Positions 16,587 to 25,721 of a DNA stretch of 64,000 nt are shown here, in pieces. The translations under genes were made by a program, and so were the position numbers. Each line of letters begins with the position of its first letter. The stretch's first letter is position 1. Origin of the DNA: Cryobacterium sp. Y29 (GTDB lineage Bacteria > Actinomycetota > Actinomycetes > Actinomycetales > Microbacteriaceae); assembly GCF_002929825.1 (NCBI RefSeq), contig NZ_PJJN01000030.1, forward strand, positions 124,001 through 188,000, given 5' to 3'. The notes below the pieces were generated by a model that saw nothing but the letters and a program-made list of their open reading frames with translations, ran no database searches and was not told where the DNA came from.

Positions 16587-17729
16587 GTGTCATTCGTATC
16601 GTCGAGTTCAAATCGTCACCGTTGGTTGTCTGCCAAGGCCTCAGCCGCCGCAACCGTGTTGATGGTAATCGCTGGAATCACGTTCACTGCTGCGCCGGCC
16701 AAGGCCGCCAAAGACGATCGTGCGGTCGTGGTCCGTGTGATCGATGGCGACACCGTGGTGCTAAAAATAGATTCAAAAGAGACGCGAGTGCGCCTGCTCA
16801 ACATCGACACCCCCGAAACAAAAGACCCGACCGAGCCCGTGGAATGCGGAGGCTTAGTAGCCTCGGCTTACCTCACTGCATTACTCCCTGTCGGGGCCAA
16901 GGTCACCCTGAAATACGACCGGGAGCGACTCGATCGCTACGGGCGCACGCTGGCCGCTGTCTACACCGCCGACGACAAGTTCATCAGTGAGGAAATCGCT
17001 CGACAAGGCTATGGAATGGCGGTCACCTTCGGTGCCAATGACAAGAATTTCAAAACCGTGCAGGCCGCCCAGAAAATAGCTCAGACGAAGTTCCGGGGCC
17101 TCTATTCAAAGACAACGGACTGCACCGTTCGCACCCAGGTCAAGGCCTTGAAAGCCGAGACGCAGCAACTCGCGGCGGTCGACAGCGGGACCGCTCCATC
17201 CGGCGAGGTGACAGCGCTGGTCGCGCGGGCCGCTGCACTCATCGCCGGCATCGCGGCACTGCAACGTCTTGCCGATCTGGATCAGCCGTCTATCGCCATG
17301 TCCATCCTGCTGGCCACGCCCAAGATCGGCTACGGCAAGGGCTTGAGAAACATGGACACCAAGGCGCGTTCGATACACAAGAAGCTCGTGACGGCTGAGA
17401 CCGGCGCAGTGGCACGCGAGGCGGCGGCCGCAGAACAGGCTGCCGCAGCGAAGGCCGCCGCAGACGCCGCGGCCGCAGCGAAAGCCGCTGCTGACGCACG
17501 GGCCGCTGCCGACGCACAAGCTGCCGCTGACGCACGGTCTGCTGCCGACGCGAGAGCTCTTGCCGCCCAGCGTGCTGCCGAGCAACCGTATGTCGCTCCT
17601 TACGTTGAACCGTACGTTGCGCCCGCGGTTCCCAGCGTCGACACGTACACCGGATGCCGCGCCTACGGCAACAACGGAACCTCCGTCGACGACAAGGGTC
17701 GCCGGTACACCAAGATCCCCTGCCCGTAG
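16587..17729 (+). CDS. Secreted thermonuclease-family protein with Ala-rich linker and C-terminal cysteine motif
   Basis: The 380-aa protein has a signal peptide (hydrophobic about 18-35, cut after APAKA). A staphylococcal-nuclease domain follows (about 45-175: RVIDGDTVVLKI, ETRVRLLNIDTPE, DRYGRTLAAVY), with the catalytic Arg/Glu pattern in place. Next come a helical region, an Ala/Asp-repeat linker (about 270-330) and a C-terminal module TYTGCRAYGNNG...KIPC, common on actinobacterial exported nucleases (Excalibur-like). It probably degrades extracellular nucleic acid. The GTG start at 16587 follows a G-rich stretch. It is not obviously in an operon. Confidence 0.85.
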   Translation: MSFVSSSSNRHRWLSAKASAAATVLMVIAGITFTAAPAKAAKDDRAVVVRVIDGDTVVLKIDSKETRVRLLNIDTPETKDPTEPVECGGLVASAYLTALLPVGAKVTLKYDRERLDRYGRTLAAVYTADDKFISEEIARQGYGMAVTFGANDKNFKTVQAAQKIAQTKFRGLYSKTTDCTVRTQVKALKAETQQLAAVDSGTAPSGEVTALVARAAALIAGIAALQRLADLDQPSIAMSILLATPKIGYGKGLRNMDTKARSIHKKLVTAETGAVAREAAAAEQAAAAKAAADAAAAAKAAADARAAADAQAAADARSAADARALAAQRAAEQPYVAPYVEPYVAPAVPSVDTYTGCRAYGNNGTSVDDKGRRYTKIPCP

Positions 17730-17805
17730 GGTTAGGCGGCGGCCGACTCCAGTCTTGGTAGCGACGCTATGCCCGCTAGATTGGCTCTAAACCATCGGGG
17801 GCTGC

Positions 17806-18621
17806 ATGACAACACAGGCACCGGGTATGCGCGATCAGATCGCCGCCCAATCGGTCATCGAAGAGTTGCTCCGCCAGCAACAAGCTGTGCCGCCACGCTC
17901 GCGTTTCGCTCGGTTCTGGGGATACTCCCCGCTGGCCGCCGACAGCGTCGCCTGGTACCTCGGCGCTCAGGGTGAGATTGAGGTTGGCAGGATTCTCGAC
18001 CGCCTCCCGCCCGAATGGAGAGTTTTCCACGCTCTTCCGATCGGCAACGCCGGCGCCGACATCGATCATCTCGTGCTCGGCCCGGGCGGAATCTTCACGA
18101 TCAACACCAAACACCACCGCGGCAAGAAGATCTGGATCGCCGAACGGTCGTTCCTGGTCAACGGCCAAAAGCAGCCCTACCTCCGCAACTCGAAATTCGA
18201 GGCCACTCGCGTCACGAAAATGCTTCGAGAGCGGATGCCGCAGCTTCCGCCGGCGCAGGCTGTGATCGCGCTGGTCCGCCCGGGGCAGATCACGATCAGG
18301 AAGACGCCCGACGCGGTCACTGTTCTGGATGCGGTCAGTTTGCGCCGTTGGCTGCTAAAACAACCAGTTTCTCTCGTCGAAGTCGATCTGGTCGAACTTG
18401 AAGCGATAGTTGACGCGCCAGGGACCTGGACTGCACTCGCATCGCTACCGAATCCGAGTTTGATGGCGAAATTCGCTGTGATCGACAGCGATGTAAAAAC
18501 AGCGCGCGTGCGGCGAGTCTCGTGGACCCTGCTCAGTTTCGCGACAGTTGCGACACTCGGAGTGTTCGGGGGCTTGCCTCTCTACAACAAGTTGGTCCTC
18601 GGAATCATCGGCGGTCTTTAA
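17806..18621 (+). CDS. NERD-domain protein with C-terminal membrane segment
   Basis: The 271-aa protein has a NERD (nuclease-related) domain at about residues 50-145: LGAQGEIEVGRILDRLP, IGNAGADIDHLVLGPGGIFT and INTKHHRGKKIWI. The D...(E/N)xK pattern resembles a restriction-like fold; in place of the usual V(E/D)xK there is NTK, so catalysis is uncertain. One or two membrane segments lie near residues 230-268. ATG at 17806 follows GGGGG. It is first in a same-strand row with the NUDIX and PLD-helicase genes. NERD proteins are linked to DNA processing, but function here is unknown. Confidence 0.85.
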   Translation: MTTQAPGMRDQIAAQSVIEELLRQQQAVPPRSRFARFWGYSPLAADSVAWYLGAQGEIEVGRILDRLPPEWRVFHALPIGNAGADIDHLVLGPGGIFTINTKHHRGKKIWIAERSFLVNGQKQPYLRNSKFEATRVTKMLRERMPQLPPAQAVIALVRPGQITIRKTPDAVTVLDAVSLRRWLLKQPVSLVEVDLVELEAIVDAPGTWTALASLPNPSLMAKFAVIDSDVKTARVRRVSWTLLSFATVATLGVFGGLPLYNKLVLGIIGGL

Positions 18622-18644
18622 AGCCCCTGCGGCTGCTTTGATCA

Positions 18645-18661
18645 CCAGCGCACCGCGCTGG
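18645..18661 (+). terminator. Stem-loop between the NERD and NUDIX genes
   Basis: CCAGCGC (18645-18651) and GCGCTGG (18655-18661) form a perfect 7-bp stem with an ACC loop, 24 bases after the NERD stop. There is no T-run, so it may be a weak terminator or a processing site. Confidence 0.4.
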
Positions 18662-18706
18662 CTAAGCTGGCGTTACGGATTGACGGCTAGGCATCGGAGT
18701 TCACCT

Positions 18707-19105
18707 GTGAAAAAGAGAATCAATGTCGTCGGCGCCGTCCTCACGCGGGGCCAGACAATTCTCGCGGCACGTCGTAGTTCGACAATGTCCCTGCCCGATA
18801 TGTGGGAGTTTCCCGGGGGCAAGATAGAGATGAACGAATCACCCGAGCAGGCTTTGCTCCGCGAACTCGAAGAAGAGTTGCTCTGTACAGCGGAGATCGG
18901 CGCGCGCATCGAAACCACCGAGCACGAGTACGACTTCGGGATCGTTATCCTGACGACTTATTACTGCTCCCTAACCGGCGAAGAGCCCCGACTTACCGAG
19001 CACTCAGAAATTCGGTGGGTTCAGGCTGCAGAGCTTGACCAGCTCGATTGGGCACCTGCTGACATTCCCGCAGTGGTTCAGGTCATGAAAGACTTTCACG
19101 AGTGA
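18707..19105 (+). CDS. NUDIX (MutT-type) hydrolase
   Basis: The 132-aa protein carries a complete Nudix box, GKIEMNESPEQALLRELEEE, directly after MWEFPGG, typical of the MutT/8-oxo-dGTP pyrophosphohydrolase branch. The GTG at 18707 follows CGGAG by 8 bases; the longer open frame upstream is not protein-like. Its stop overlaps the GTG start of the next gene (GTGA), so it is translationally coupled to the large PLD-helicase. That pairing suggests a joint role in nucleic-acid processing or defence, beyond general sanitation of the nucleotide pool. Confidence 0.9.
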   Translation: MKKRINVVGAVLTRGQTILAARRSSTMSLPDMWEFPGGKIEMNESPEQALLRELEEELLCTAEIGARIETTEHEYDFGIVILTTYYCSLTGEEPRLTEHSEIRWVQAAELDQLDWAPADIPAVVQVMKDFHE

Positions 19106-21993
19106 GTGCGACTCGCCGCCAGCTGACCTTCGACAACAACTTCGGATTTCTCAACTCGCAAGTCAAGGCCGATCAAGTCTTTAACCCGACACTCGTATCA
19201 AATACTGACGGCAACACCATGCTCCGAGCGATTCGTGAAGAGCTAAAGCGCTCGCGTCGCTTCGTGTTCTCTGTCGCCTTCGTTACACCGAGCGCGATAG
19301 CCCTGCTAAAGCAGGCAATTATTGACTTTCAAGGGTCGGGCACAATAATCACATCCACGTACTTGGGATTCAACTCGCCCGCGGCCTTTCGGGAACTCTT
19401 CAATCTCGATGGAATCAACGTTTATGTGCATCCAGATTCCGCCGCTGGGTTTCATGCAAAGGGATACGTTTTCGAGCAGGAAGCGAGTACAACCGCGATA
19501 GTAGGAAGCTCAAACCTGACGGATCGTGCGCTTCTAAACAACCACGAGTGGAATCTACGCTTTTCGGCTCTCCCGGATGGGGACATAGTCCAGCAGCTTA
19601 ATCGCGCTGCGCAGGCTCATATTGATGCTTCGATTCCCCTTACCAAAGACTGGATCGACGCCTACGCGCTGACGTGGATCGCACCCTCATCTTCACCCGC
19701 AATCGACCCGATCGACCCGGTGACTGATCTGCCGGTCAATGGAGTCATTCGGCCCAACGAGATGCAGGTCGAGGCGCTCGCTGAGATTGCGGCATTGCGC
19801 GACATTGGGGAGAAACGCGCGGTCGTTATTTCTGCGACAGGAACTGGAAAGACCATCCTCTCGGCGCTCGACGTGCGGGCATGTGCACCGAAACGGATGT
19901 TGTTCGTGGTGCATCGTGAGCAGATCTTGGACCGTGCCATATTTGAATTCAAGCGTGTCTTAGGAGCCCCAGACAGCGACTTTGGCAAATTTGTGGGAAC
20001 GAAAAGGGAGCTTGATCGTCGTTATGTGTTCGCCTCGATTCAATCACTATCAAGACCGGCGAATCTCGCTGGGATCGAGCCTGATGCATTTGACTACGTT
20101 CTGATCGACGAGGTGCACCGGGCGGGCGCCGAGAGCTACCGGAGTGTGATCGAACACCTCCAGCCGAAATTTCTGCTCGGAATGACAGCGACGCCCGAGC
20201 GAACCGACGATTTCAACGTCTTCGAGCTGTTCGATTTTAATGTGCCATACGAAATCCGATTGCAAAAGGCCCTAGAGGCAGACATGCTGGCACCCTTTCA
20301 CTACTACGGCGTGACCGATTACGTCAAAGACGGTGAGGTAATAGACAAGCTCTCGGACCTTAAGCACCTTGTTGCCTCTGAACGCGTTGACTACCTCGTA
20401 GCCACAATCAAAAAGTATGGACACGCCGGCGCACCGGTACGTGGGCTAATCTTCTGCAGCAGGAACGATGAGGCGATGGACCTTTCGGCACTTCTCAACC
20501 TGCGCGAGGTTCATGGGAAGCATCTTCGAACGCGCGCGCTGAGCGGGTCCGACTCGGTGGACGAACGAGAGGCGGTCGTGCAGATGCTCGAGCGGGGCGA
20601 GCTTGACTATATAGCCACTGTCGACATTTTCAATGAGGGGATCGACATTCCCTCAGTCAATCAAGTCGTTATGCTGCGTCAGACACAATCGAGTATCGTG
20701 TTTACCCAGCAGCTCGGACGGGGACTTCGTAAGGCCGCGGGCAAAGAGCACCTAGTAGTTATCGACTTCATCGGCAACTACGAGAATAACTATTTGATTC
20801 CCATAGCGCTCTTCGGAGACAGCAGCCTTAACAAGGATTCGATCCGCAAGAAAATCATCGACGCACAAGAGGCTGGTGCCATAGCCGGCCTTTCCAGCGT
20901 CAACTTTGATGCTATTGCAAGAGAGCGAATTTTTGCATCCCTTGCAACGACGACTCTCGACAGCATGTCGAACCTTAAGAAGTCTTTCCTCGAGTTGCAG
21001 AACCGCCTAGGCCGAGCCCCTATACTCGTCGACTTTGCGCGCTTCGACTTAGTGGATCCCACAGTCATTGCAACAAAGGCAAAGAATTATTGGCGATTTC
21101 TCCAAAAAGTCGGTGCCTTTAACGTTCCGGCCGGAGAATACGCAGACAGAGTTTTGACCTTTCTTTCCGGCGAATTACTGAATGGGAAGCGGCCTCATGA
21201 GCTACTGCTGCTCAAAGAGCTTTTGTCCAGCGCGAACGGTCTAGAGGTCCAAGACTTCACGCGACTGCTTGATAAAAGTGCTCTGGCAACCGATCCGGCG
21301 ACACTTGCCTCCGTACTGGGCGTCTTGAGTTTAGAATTCTTTACCTCAGCAGAAGCCACAAAGTACGGCGGCGCACCGGTCGTCACTTTTAGTGACGGCG
21401 TGTACAACCTCAACGTAAAGTTCGTCGTGGCTTGGAACAGCGATCTTATGTTCCAAGAGCACGTCAACGACGTTGTAGAGACCGGGCTGTACCTCGCGCG
21501 CCATCGACACAATTGGACCGGACGTCTTGAGGTGGGCCAGCGCTATTCCCGCAAGGACGCTTGCCGTCTTCTGAATTGGAAATCGAACGAACAAAGCACG
21601 ATATACGGCTATAAGGTCGATTTTGTCTCAAACACCTGCCCGATATTCGTCACGTACCACAAGGGGTCTGAGGTGTCCGAAAGCACCAATTATGGAGACG
21701 AGTTTATCAACCCTTCGACATTGACCTGGTTCACCCGAAGCAGGCGCACCCTTGCGAGCGGTGAGGTGAAAGCGATTGTTGAGAACAGTCTTCCCCTTCA
21801 TGTTTTCGCAAAGAAAGATGACGCAGAAGGAACCGATTTCTACTATCTCGGACGGGCGACATCGCAGGATGCCCGTCAGACAAAGATGTCGGGAGACGGT
21901 GGCCATGATGTGGTGTCAATGACGCTGGGTCTCGCGACTCCTATTGAATCAAGTCTTTACGAGTACTTCGCGACACGCGCACTGGAGTCCTAG
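19102..21993 (+). CDS. PLD-nuclease/SF2 helicase fusion with C-terminal DUF3427
   Basis: The 963-aa multidomain protein has an N-terminal phospholipase-D-like nuclease domain with HxK in GFHAKGYVFE (about 118-120) and SSNLTDRAL. A superfamily 2 helicase follows: Walker A SATGTGKTIL (about 243-252), DEVH box LIDEVHRAGAES (about 334) and motif VI QQLGRGLRKAAG (about 536). A C-terminal DUF3427 region (about 620-960) follows. Only one PLD half-motif is seen, so dimerisation would be needed for a full active site. It uses more A/T-rich codons than its neighbours, a sign of transfer. It overlaps the NUDIX gene by four bases. Such fusions are found in defence contexts; the role here is inferred. Confidence 0.9.
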   Translation: MSATRRQLTFDNNFGFLNSQVKADQVFNPTLVSNTDGNTMLRAIREELKRSRRFVFSVAFVTPSAIALLKQAIIDFQGSGTIITSTYLGFNSPAAFRELFNLDGINVYVHPDSAAGFHAKGYVFEQEASTTAIVGSSNLTDRALLNNHEWNLRFSALPDGDIVQQLNRAAQAHIDASIPLTKDWIDAYALTWIAPSSSPAIDPIDPVTDLPVNGVIRPNEMQVEALAEIAALRDIGEKRAVVISATGTGKTILSALDVRACAPKRMLFVVHREQILDRAIFEFKRVLGAPDSDFGKFVGTKRELDRRYVFASIQSLSRPANLAGIEPDAFDYVLIDEVHRAGAESYRSVIEHLQPKFLLGMTATPERTDDFNVFELFDFNVPYEIRLQKALEADMLAPFHYYGVTDYVKDGEVIDKLSDLKHLVASERVDYLVATIKKYGHAGAPVRGLIFCSRNDEAMDLSALLNLREVHGKHLRTRALSGSDSVDEREAVVQMLERGELDYIATVDIFNEGIDIPSVNQVVMLRQTQSSIVFTQQLGRGLRKAAGKEHLVVIDFIGNYENNYLIPIALFGDSSLNKDSIRKKIIDAQEAGAIAGLSSVNFDAIARERIFASLATTTLDSMSNLKKSFLELQNRLGRAPILVDFARFDLVDPTVIATKAKNYWRFLQKVGAFNVPAGEYADRVLTFLSGELLNGKRPHELLLLKELLSSANGLEVQDFTRLLDKSALATDPATLASVLGVLSLEFFTSAEATKYGGAPVVTFSDGVYNLNVKFVVAWNSDLMFQEHVNDVVETGLYLARHRHNWTGRLEVGQRYSRKDACRLLNWKSNEQSTIYGYKVDFVSNTCPIFVTYHKGSEVSESTNYGDEFINPSTLTWFTRSRRTLASGEVKAIVENSLPLHVFAKKDDAEGTDFYYLGRATSQDARQTKMSGDGGHDVVSMTLGLATPIESSLYEYFATRALES

Positions 21994-22292
21994 CGCGCGA
22001 TCGGACCATCACAACTCACTGCTGGCGTCTCGGTGGAGCGGTCGATCATGCCTCGCGTTCCCGTCTCTCAATTATTGCCGGATCGTCTTTTACAATCGGT
22101 ATATCGGCCCACTGTCCAAGCGAACGCCCCGTCTGAGGGCCGCGTGCGTAGCTGGTGTATCGCTACAATGCGATGTATATATTTGGCTTCGCGCGAACGA
22201 GGTTTGCTTTATGGGAACGCGAATCCGATGAGGCGACTTCATAGCTACGCATCTATCGGCTTTTACGGGACGACACAACTGGGGGACCAACC
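21994..22292. other. Intergenic region before the HelD-like helicase
   Basis: About 300 bases with no supported gene. AT-rich promoter-like words occur (TACAAT at 22164-22169; TTGCCG at 22076 followed 17 bases later by GGTATA), but none is decisive. It probably contains the promoter of the minicistron-helD unit. Confidence 0.4.
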
Positions 22293-22316
22293 ATGAGTGC
22301 AAGAAGCTCTTTTTGA
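22293..22316 (+). CDS. Seven-residue minicistron in front of the HelD-like gene
   Basis: ATG at 22293 has a good ribosome site (GGGGGA, 7 bases upstream). The frame encodes MSARSSF and stops at TGA 22314-22316, which shares its A with the helicase ATG (TGATG). The helicase start itself has no ribosome site. This is the layout of a translational-coupling minicistron; the peptide itself probably has no function. Confidence 0.6.
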   Translation: MSARSSF

Positions 22317-25099
22317 TGACGAAACACGCACTCCCGACTTGGCAGCCCTCCGCCTGGGGCAAAGCCCTCACCGGCTCCGGCGACTGGAAACTGGCCCTCC
22401 ACGACGACATCGTCACGGTCACCATTGACGGCGCCGGTATCGCGACCGCGGTCGTGGATGTCGGGACGGTGATCGTCACCCGCGGCTTGTTCTGGAGTCA
22501 GATCGAGCTACAGGTGCGCGAGCAGGCGAGCCTGCTCCGCGGCATCCGCTCGAAAGACGCTGCCGCCTTTGAGCACGCCTTTACTGCTTCGCGGCAATCG
22601 TTGGAGCTGCGGCAGCTCACTGCGGAGTTTGATGCGGCAGCCCGCCAGGCCACGCTTTGGCTGAATAGCTTCACAGCCGCGCTCACCGAACACCTGCAAG
22701 TTAAGGGGTGGCTTACCACCGAGTTTGGCACAGATTGGGCCGTCCGCAAGGCCGCCGTGGGCTTCAGCTACCTGCTCGACGACGGAGCCTTGCGCTCCTA
22801 TATCGCCGCTCAGCCAGCAGACATCGCGGATACGATTGCCCACTGGTCGGAAGACGTGCACGTCGTTATTGCACGTGAAAACCAGAACCACCTCGGGCGC
22901 GAAACCGATGAGTGCCGCGAATTCTTGGACAACGTGGAATCCTCTCCGCTGACCCCAGAGCAGACCCGCGCCGTGATTTGCTTCGACAACCGCATGCTCG
23001 TCGTCGCATCAGCCGGCTCTGGTAAGACCTCCACGATGGTGGCCAAGGCCGGCTACGCGCTACAGCGCAACCTCATTCCCGCCGACAAGATACTCATGCT
23101 CGCCTTCAACTCGGCGGCGGCCAAACAATTACAGCAGCGCACCCGCGACCGTCTGACCCCTCTCGGCCTCAACGCCGACCAAGTCGTTGCCCGCACCTTT
23201 CACGCCTTCGGTCTCGAAATAATTGGTAAGGCCACCGGCAAGAAGCCGTCGTTGGCACCATGGCTCGAGGGTGGTAAAGATATTGAACAACTCGGCCTGA
23301 TCGTCGACCGGCTGCGCGCCACCGATGTCATGTTCCGCTCGGAATGGGACTTCTTCCGCGCTGTGCTGGCCCGTGACTACCCTGACGACAACGGCGAGAA
23401 ATCCGAAGTTAGCGAGGGGTTTCAGACTTCCCGCGGCGAAACCGTCAAGAGCGCTGGCGAGCGGATGATCGCTGACTGGCTGTTCTTCAACGGTGTCGAT
23501 TACATCTACGAGAAGCGCTACGAAATTGAGACCGTTGACGCCGAGCATGGACAGTATCACCCGGATTTCTACTACCCAGCCATCAACGCTTACCACGAGC
23601 ACTGGGCTATCGATGCTGATGGATCGTCGCCCTTTGAAGGCTATTTAGATGGCGTGGCGTGGAAGCGCAAAATCCATCGGACCAACGGCACCACTCTGCT
23701 GGAAACCACTCGATCCGAGCTCTGGAGCGGAAGAGACCTCACTCGCCTGGGTACTGAACTGACCCAGCGCGGCATCTCACTCCAGCCTGACGCCGACCGG
23801 CTCGCCGTCGGCCAGAAACCGGTCGAGAATGCACTCTTGCTGGGCACCTTTCGCACGTTTCTTATCCACGCGAAGAGCAATTGCCTCACCGATGAGCAGC
23901 TGAGCGTTCGCCTCGCAGAATTCGCTCACGGTCCGGTGCGCTATCGCGACGCATCGTTTCTGAGACTGTTTGGGGCCATTCGTCGGGAATGGGACGAGAA
24001 ACTGGCAGCGGATGACTGCATCGACTTCGAGGACATGCTCACGCTCTCGGCGCAACATCTTGAAGACGGAGACTGGGTCAGCCCATATGACCTCGTGATG
24101 GTCGACGAATTTCAGGACGCCAGCTTCGCCCGCGCCCGCCTCGCGCGGGCGCTCGTAGCCGCACCCGGGCGCTACCTATTCGCGGTCGGCGACGACTGGC
24201 AGAGCATCAACCGCTTCGCCGGTGCCGATGTGTCGGTCATGACGGGCTTTGAAGACTGGTTCGGCCCGAGCGACATCATGCGGCTCGAACGAACATTTCG
24301 TTTTCCGCAATCAATAGCGGATGTCTCCAGCACCTTCGTTATGCAAAACCCCGTGCAGATCGCCAAAAACGTAGTCTCTTCGACGGCCGAGTATGCGCCG
24401 ACAGTGGGGATCATGACGGTTGCAGCCGATAATGCCGTGGCAGCAGCCATCCGTCATCGTTTGACCACTTTGCACAGCTACGTCGCGAGCGGCGCGATTC
24501 CCAGTGTGCCTGGCCGTAAGTTGTCAGTGCTCGTGCTCGGTCGGTATCGGCACCAGAGTAGCTATCTGGACGGCTGCACTCAGCTTCGGGATCTGCTTGA
24601 CATCTCGTTCATGACCATTCACGCATCGAAAGGCGGCGAGGCCGACTACATTGTCATTCCTGGCTTGGTGTCGGGAAAAGGGGGGTTCCCGAGCACCATC
24701 CCGAACGACCCTGTGTTGCGCCTCGCCATGCCAGCAGCTGAAGAATTTCCGAAGGCCGAAGAGCGTCGCCTGTTTTATGTCGCGCTGACCCGCGCGCGGC
24801 GCAGCGTGCTGCTGGTCACTATCGACAAGCGCGAATCACGCTTCGTCATGGAACTCATTCGCGACCATGGCGTGGTGCGTACCAACGCCATCGGCGAAGA
24901 ATTGAAGTCCATCGTCTGCGCGCGCTGTGGTCGTGGGTTCATGGTCGAGCGCACCGGCAAGAGCGGCCCCTTTCTTGGCTGCGCCCGCTATCCGCGCTGC
25001 AAGACGACGCTGGCGCTCGACGGCAGCGAATCGGTGCCGGTCGTGAAGCAGGTCGGCGGGTACCGCAAGCCGTTCACGCCGCACCGTCGCAACCGTTGA
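22316..25099 (+). CDS. helD: DNA helicase IV (HelD)-like UvrD-family helicase with nuclease-like insert and zinc finger
   Basis: The 927-aa superfamily 1 helicase has an N-terminal domain (about 1-215) typical of helicase IV and Walker A ASAGSGKTST (about 228-238). An insert (about 380-435; AGERMIADWLFFNG, YHPDFYYPAINAYHEHWAID) resembles the PD-(D/E)xK-like insert of helicase IV proteins. Motif II VMVDEFQDA (about 595), motif VI YVALTRARRSV and a C-terminal topoisomerase-type C4 zinc finger (CARCGRGF...GCARYPRC) follow. It unwinds DNA 3'-5' in repair or recombination. Start is by coupling to the minicistron at 22293. A broken copy of its N-terminus lies at 26352-26870. Confidence 0.9.
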   Translation: MTKHALPTWQPSAWGKALTGSGDWKLALHDDIVTVTIDGAGIATAVVDVGTVIVTRGLFWSQIELQVREQASLLRGIRSKDAAAFEHAFTASRQSLELRQLTAEFDAAARQATLWLNSFTAALTEHLQVKGWLTTEFGTDWAVRKAAVGFSYLLDDGALRSYIAAQPADIADTIAHWSEDVHVVIARENQNHLGRETDECREFLDNVESSPLTPEQTRAVICFDNRMLVVASAGSGKTSTMVAKAGYALQRNLIPADKILMLAFNSAAAKQLQQRTRDRLTPLGLNADQVVARTFHAFGLEIIGKATGKKPSLAPWLEGGKDIEQLGLIVDRLRATDVMFRSEWDFFRAVLARDYPDDNGEKSEVSEGFQTSRGETVKSAGERMIADWLFFNGVDYIYEKRYEIETVDAEHGQYHPDFYYPAINAYHEHWAIDADGSSPFEGYLDGVAWKRKIHRTNGTTLLETTRSELWSGRDLTRLGTELTQRGISLQPDADRLAVGQKPVENALLLGTFRTFLIHAKSNCLTDEQLSVRLAEFAHGPVRYRDASFLRLFGAIRREWDEKLAADDCIDFEDMLTLSAQHLEDGDWVSPYDLVMVDEFQDASFARARLARALVAAPGRYLFAVGDDWQSINRFAGADVSVMTGFEDWFGPSDIMRLERTFRFPQSIADVSSTFVMQNPVQIAKNVVSSTAEYAPTVGIMTVAADNAVAAAIRHRLTTLHSYVASGAIPSVPGRKLSVLVLGRYRHQSSYLDGCTQLRDLLDISFMTIHASKGGEADYIVIPGLVSGKGGFPSTIPNDPVLRLAMPAAEEFPKAEERRLFYVALTRARRSVLLVTIDKRESRFVMELIRDHGVVRTNAIGEELKSIVCARCGRGFMVERTGKSGPFLGCARYPRCKTTLALDGSESVPVVKQVGGYRKPFTPHRRNR

Positions 25100-25179
25100 C
25101 ACCCGGTTATCCGGTGACATTGTCTTTCGCGAACGGTTATGACCAAGTTCGTGCGCCCGGCTGCAGACCGACACTGCAC

Positions 25180-25208
25180 ATGTACATCGCAATCACGCTG
25201 ATGTACAT
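25180..25208 (+). promoter_or_regulatory. Twin ATGTACAT operator of the Phd/RelE module
   Basis: The perfect palindrome ATGTACAT occurs at 25180-25187 and again at 25201-25208, 21 bp apart centre to centre, which is two helical turns. The second copy ends 7 bases before the antitoxin ATG. This suggests cooperative binding of two antitoxin dimers on the same DNA face, as in other Phd/YefM systems. Confidence 0.7.
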
Positions 25209-25215
25209 TTGAGGC

Positions 25216-25464
25216 ATGTCGAAGTCAAGCGTCACCGACGCCAGGGCGCGCCTTCCCGAGTTGATTGCCCAGGCCAGCTCAGAGGCCGTCTTCTTGGAGC
25301 GTCGCGGAAAAGTCGCTGCTGTGCTGGTCAGCCCCGAGCAGTATGCACGCATGCAAGAAGCGCTTGAGGATGCTGAGGATGTCGCGGCGTTTGATGTGGC
25401 GATGGCCGACGAGGGCGACAACATTCCCTGGGAGCAGGTCAAAGCGGATCTCGGCTGGATGTGA
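25216..25464 (+). CDS. Phd/YefM-family antitoxin
   Basis: The 82-aa protein has the Phd/YefM fold: SVTDARARLPELIAQAS at the N-terminus (DNA binding), FLERRGKVAAVLVSPEQYAR, and an acidic C-terminal tail expected to wrap the toxin (DEGDNIPWEQVKADLG). It overlaps the toxin gene by four bases. The twin ATGTACAT sites upstream suggest autorepression. Confidence 0.9.
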   Translation: MSKSSVTDARARLPELIAQASSEAVFLERRGKVAAVLVSPEQYARMQEALEDAEDVAAFDVAMADEGDNIPWEQVKADLGWM

Positions 25465-25718
25465 GCAAATACCGGATCGAATTGCGCCCGGCAGCGGTCA
25501 AAGCGTTGCGTCGCATTGATCCGCAGGACCGCGGTCGGGTACAAGGCGCCATCGCCCTGCTGGGCGAAGACCCTCGCCCGCCGGGGGCGAGAGCGTTGCA
25601 AGGACGGGACGGCTATCGGGTGCGGGTGGGCAACTATCGGATTATCTACACCATCCGCAACGACATCCTTGTGGTGGTCGTGGTCACCGTCGGCCATCGC
25701 CGGGACGTGTACGAGTAG
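25461..25718 (+). CDS. RelE/ParE-superfamily toxin
   Basis: The 85-aa protein has the RelE pattern: YRIELRPAAVKALRRID at the N-terminus, then DPRPPGARALQGRDGYRVRV, NYRIIYTI and VGHRRDVY. The basic and Tyr/Arg residues used by ribosome-dependent RelE mRNases are present, so it looks active. It starts with GTG at 25461 inside the antitoxin stop. The next frame begins three bases after its stop and is a degraded exonuclease. Confidence 0.9.
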   Translation: MSKYRIELRPAAVKALRRIDPQDRGRVQGAIALLGEDPRPPGARALQGRDGYRVRVGNYRIIYTIRNDILVVVVVTVGHRRDVYE

Positions 25719-25721
25719 CGC

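Noticed and set aside
17400-17560. Repeat array that might be CRISPR-like
   Set aside because: It is the in-frame Ala/Asp-repeat linker of the nuclease gene, without spacers.
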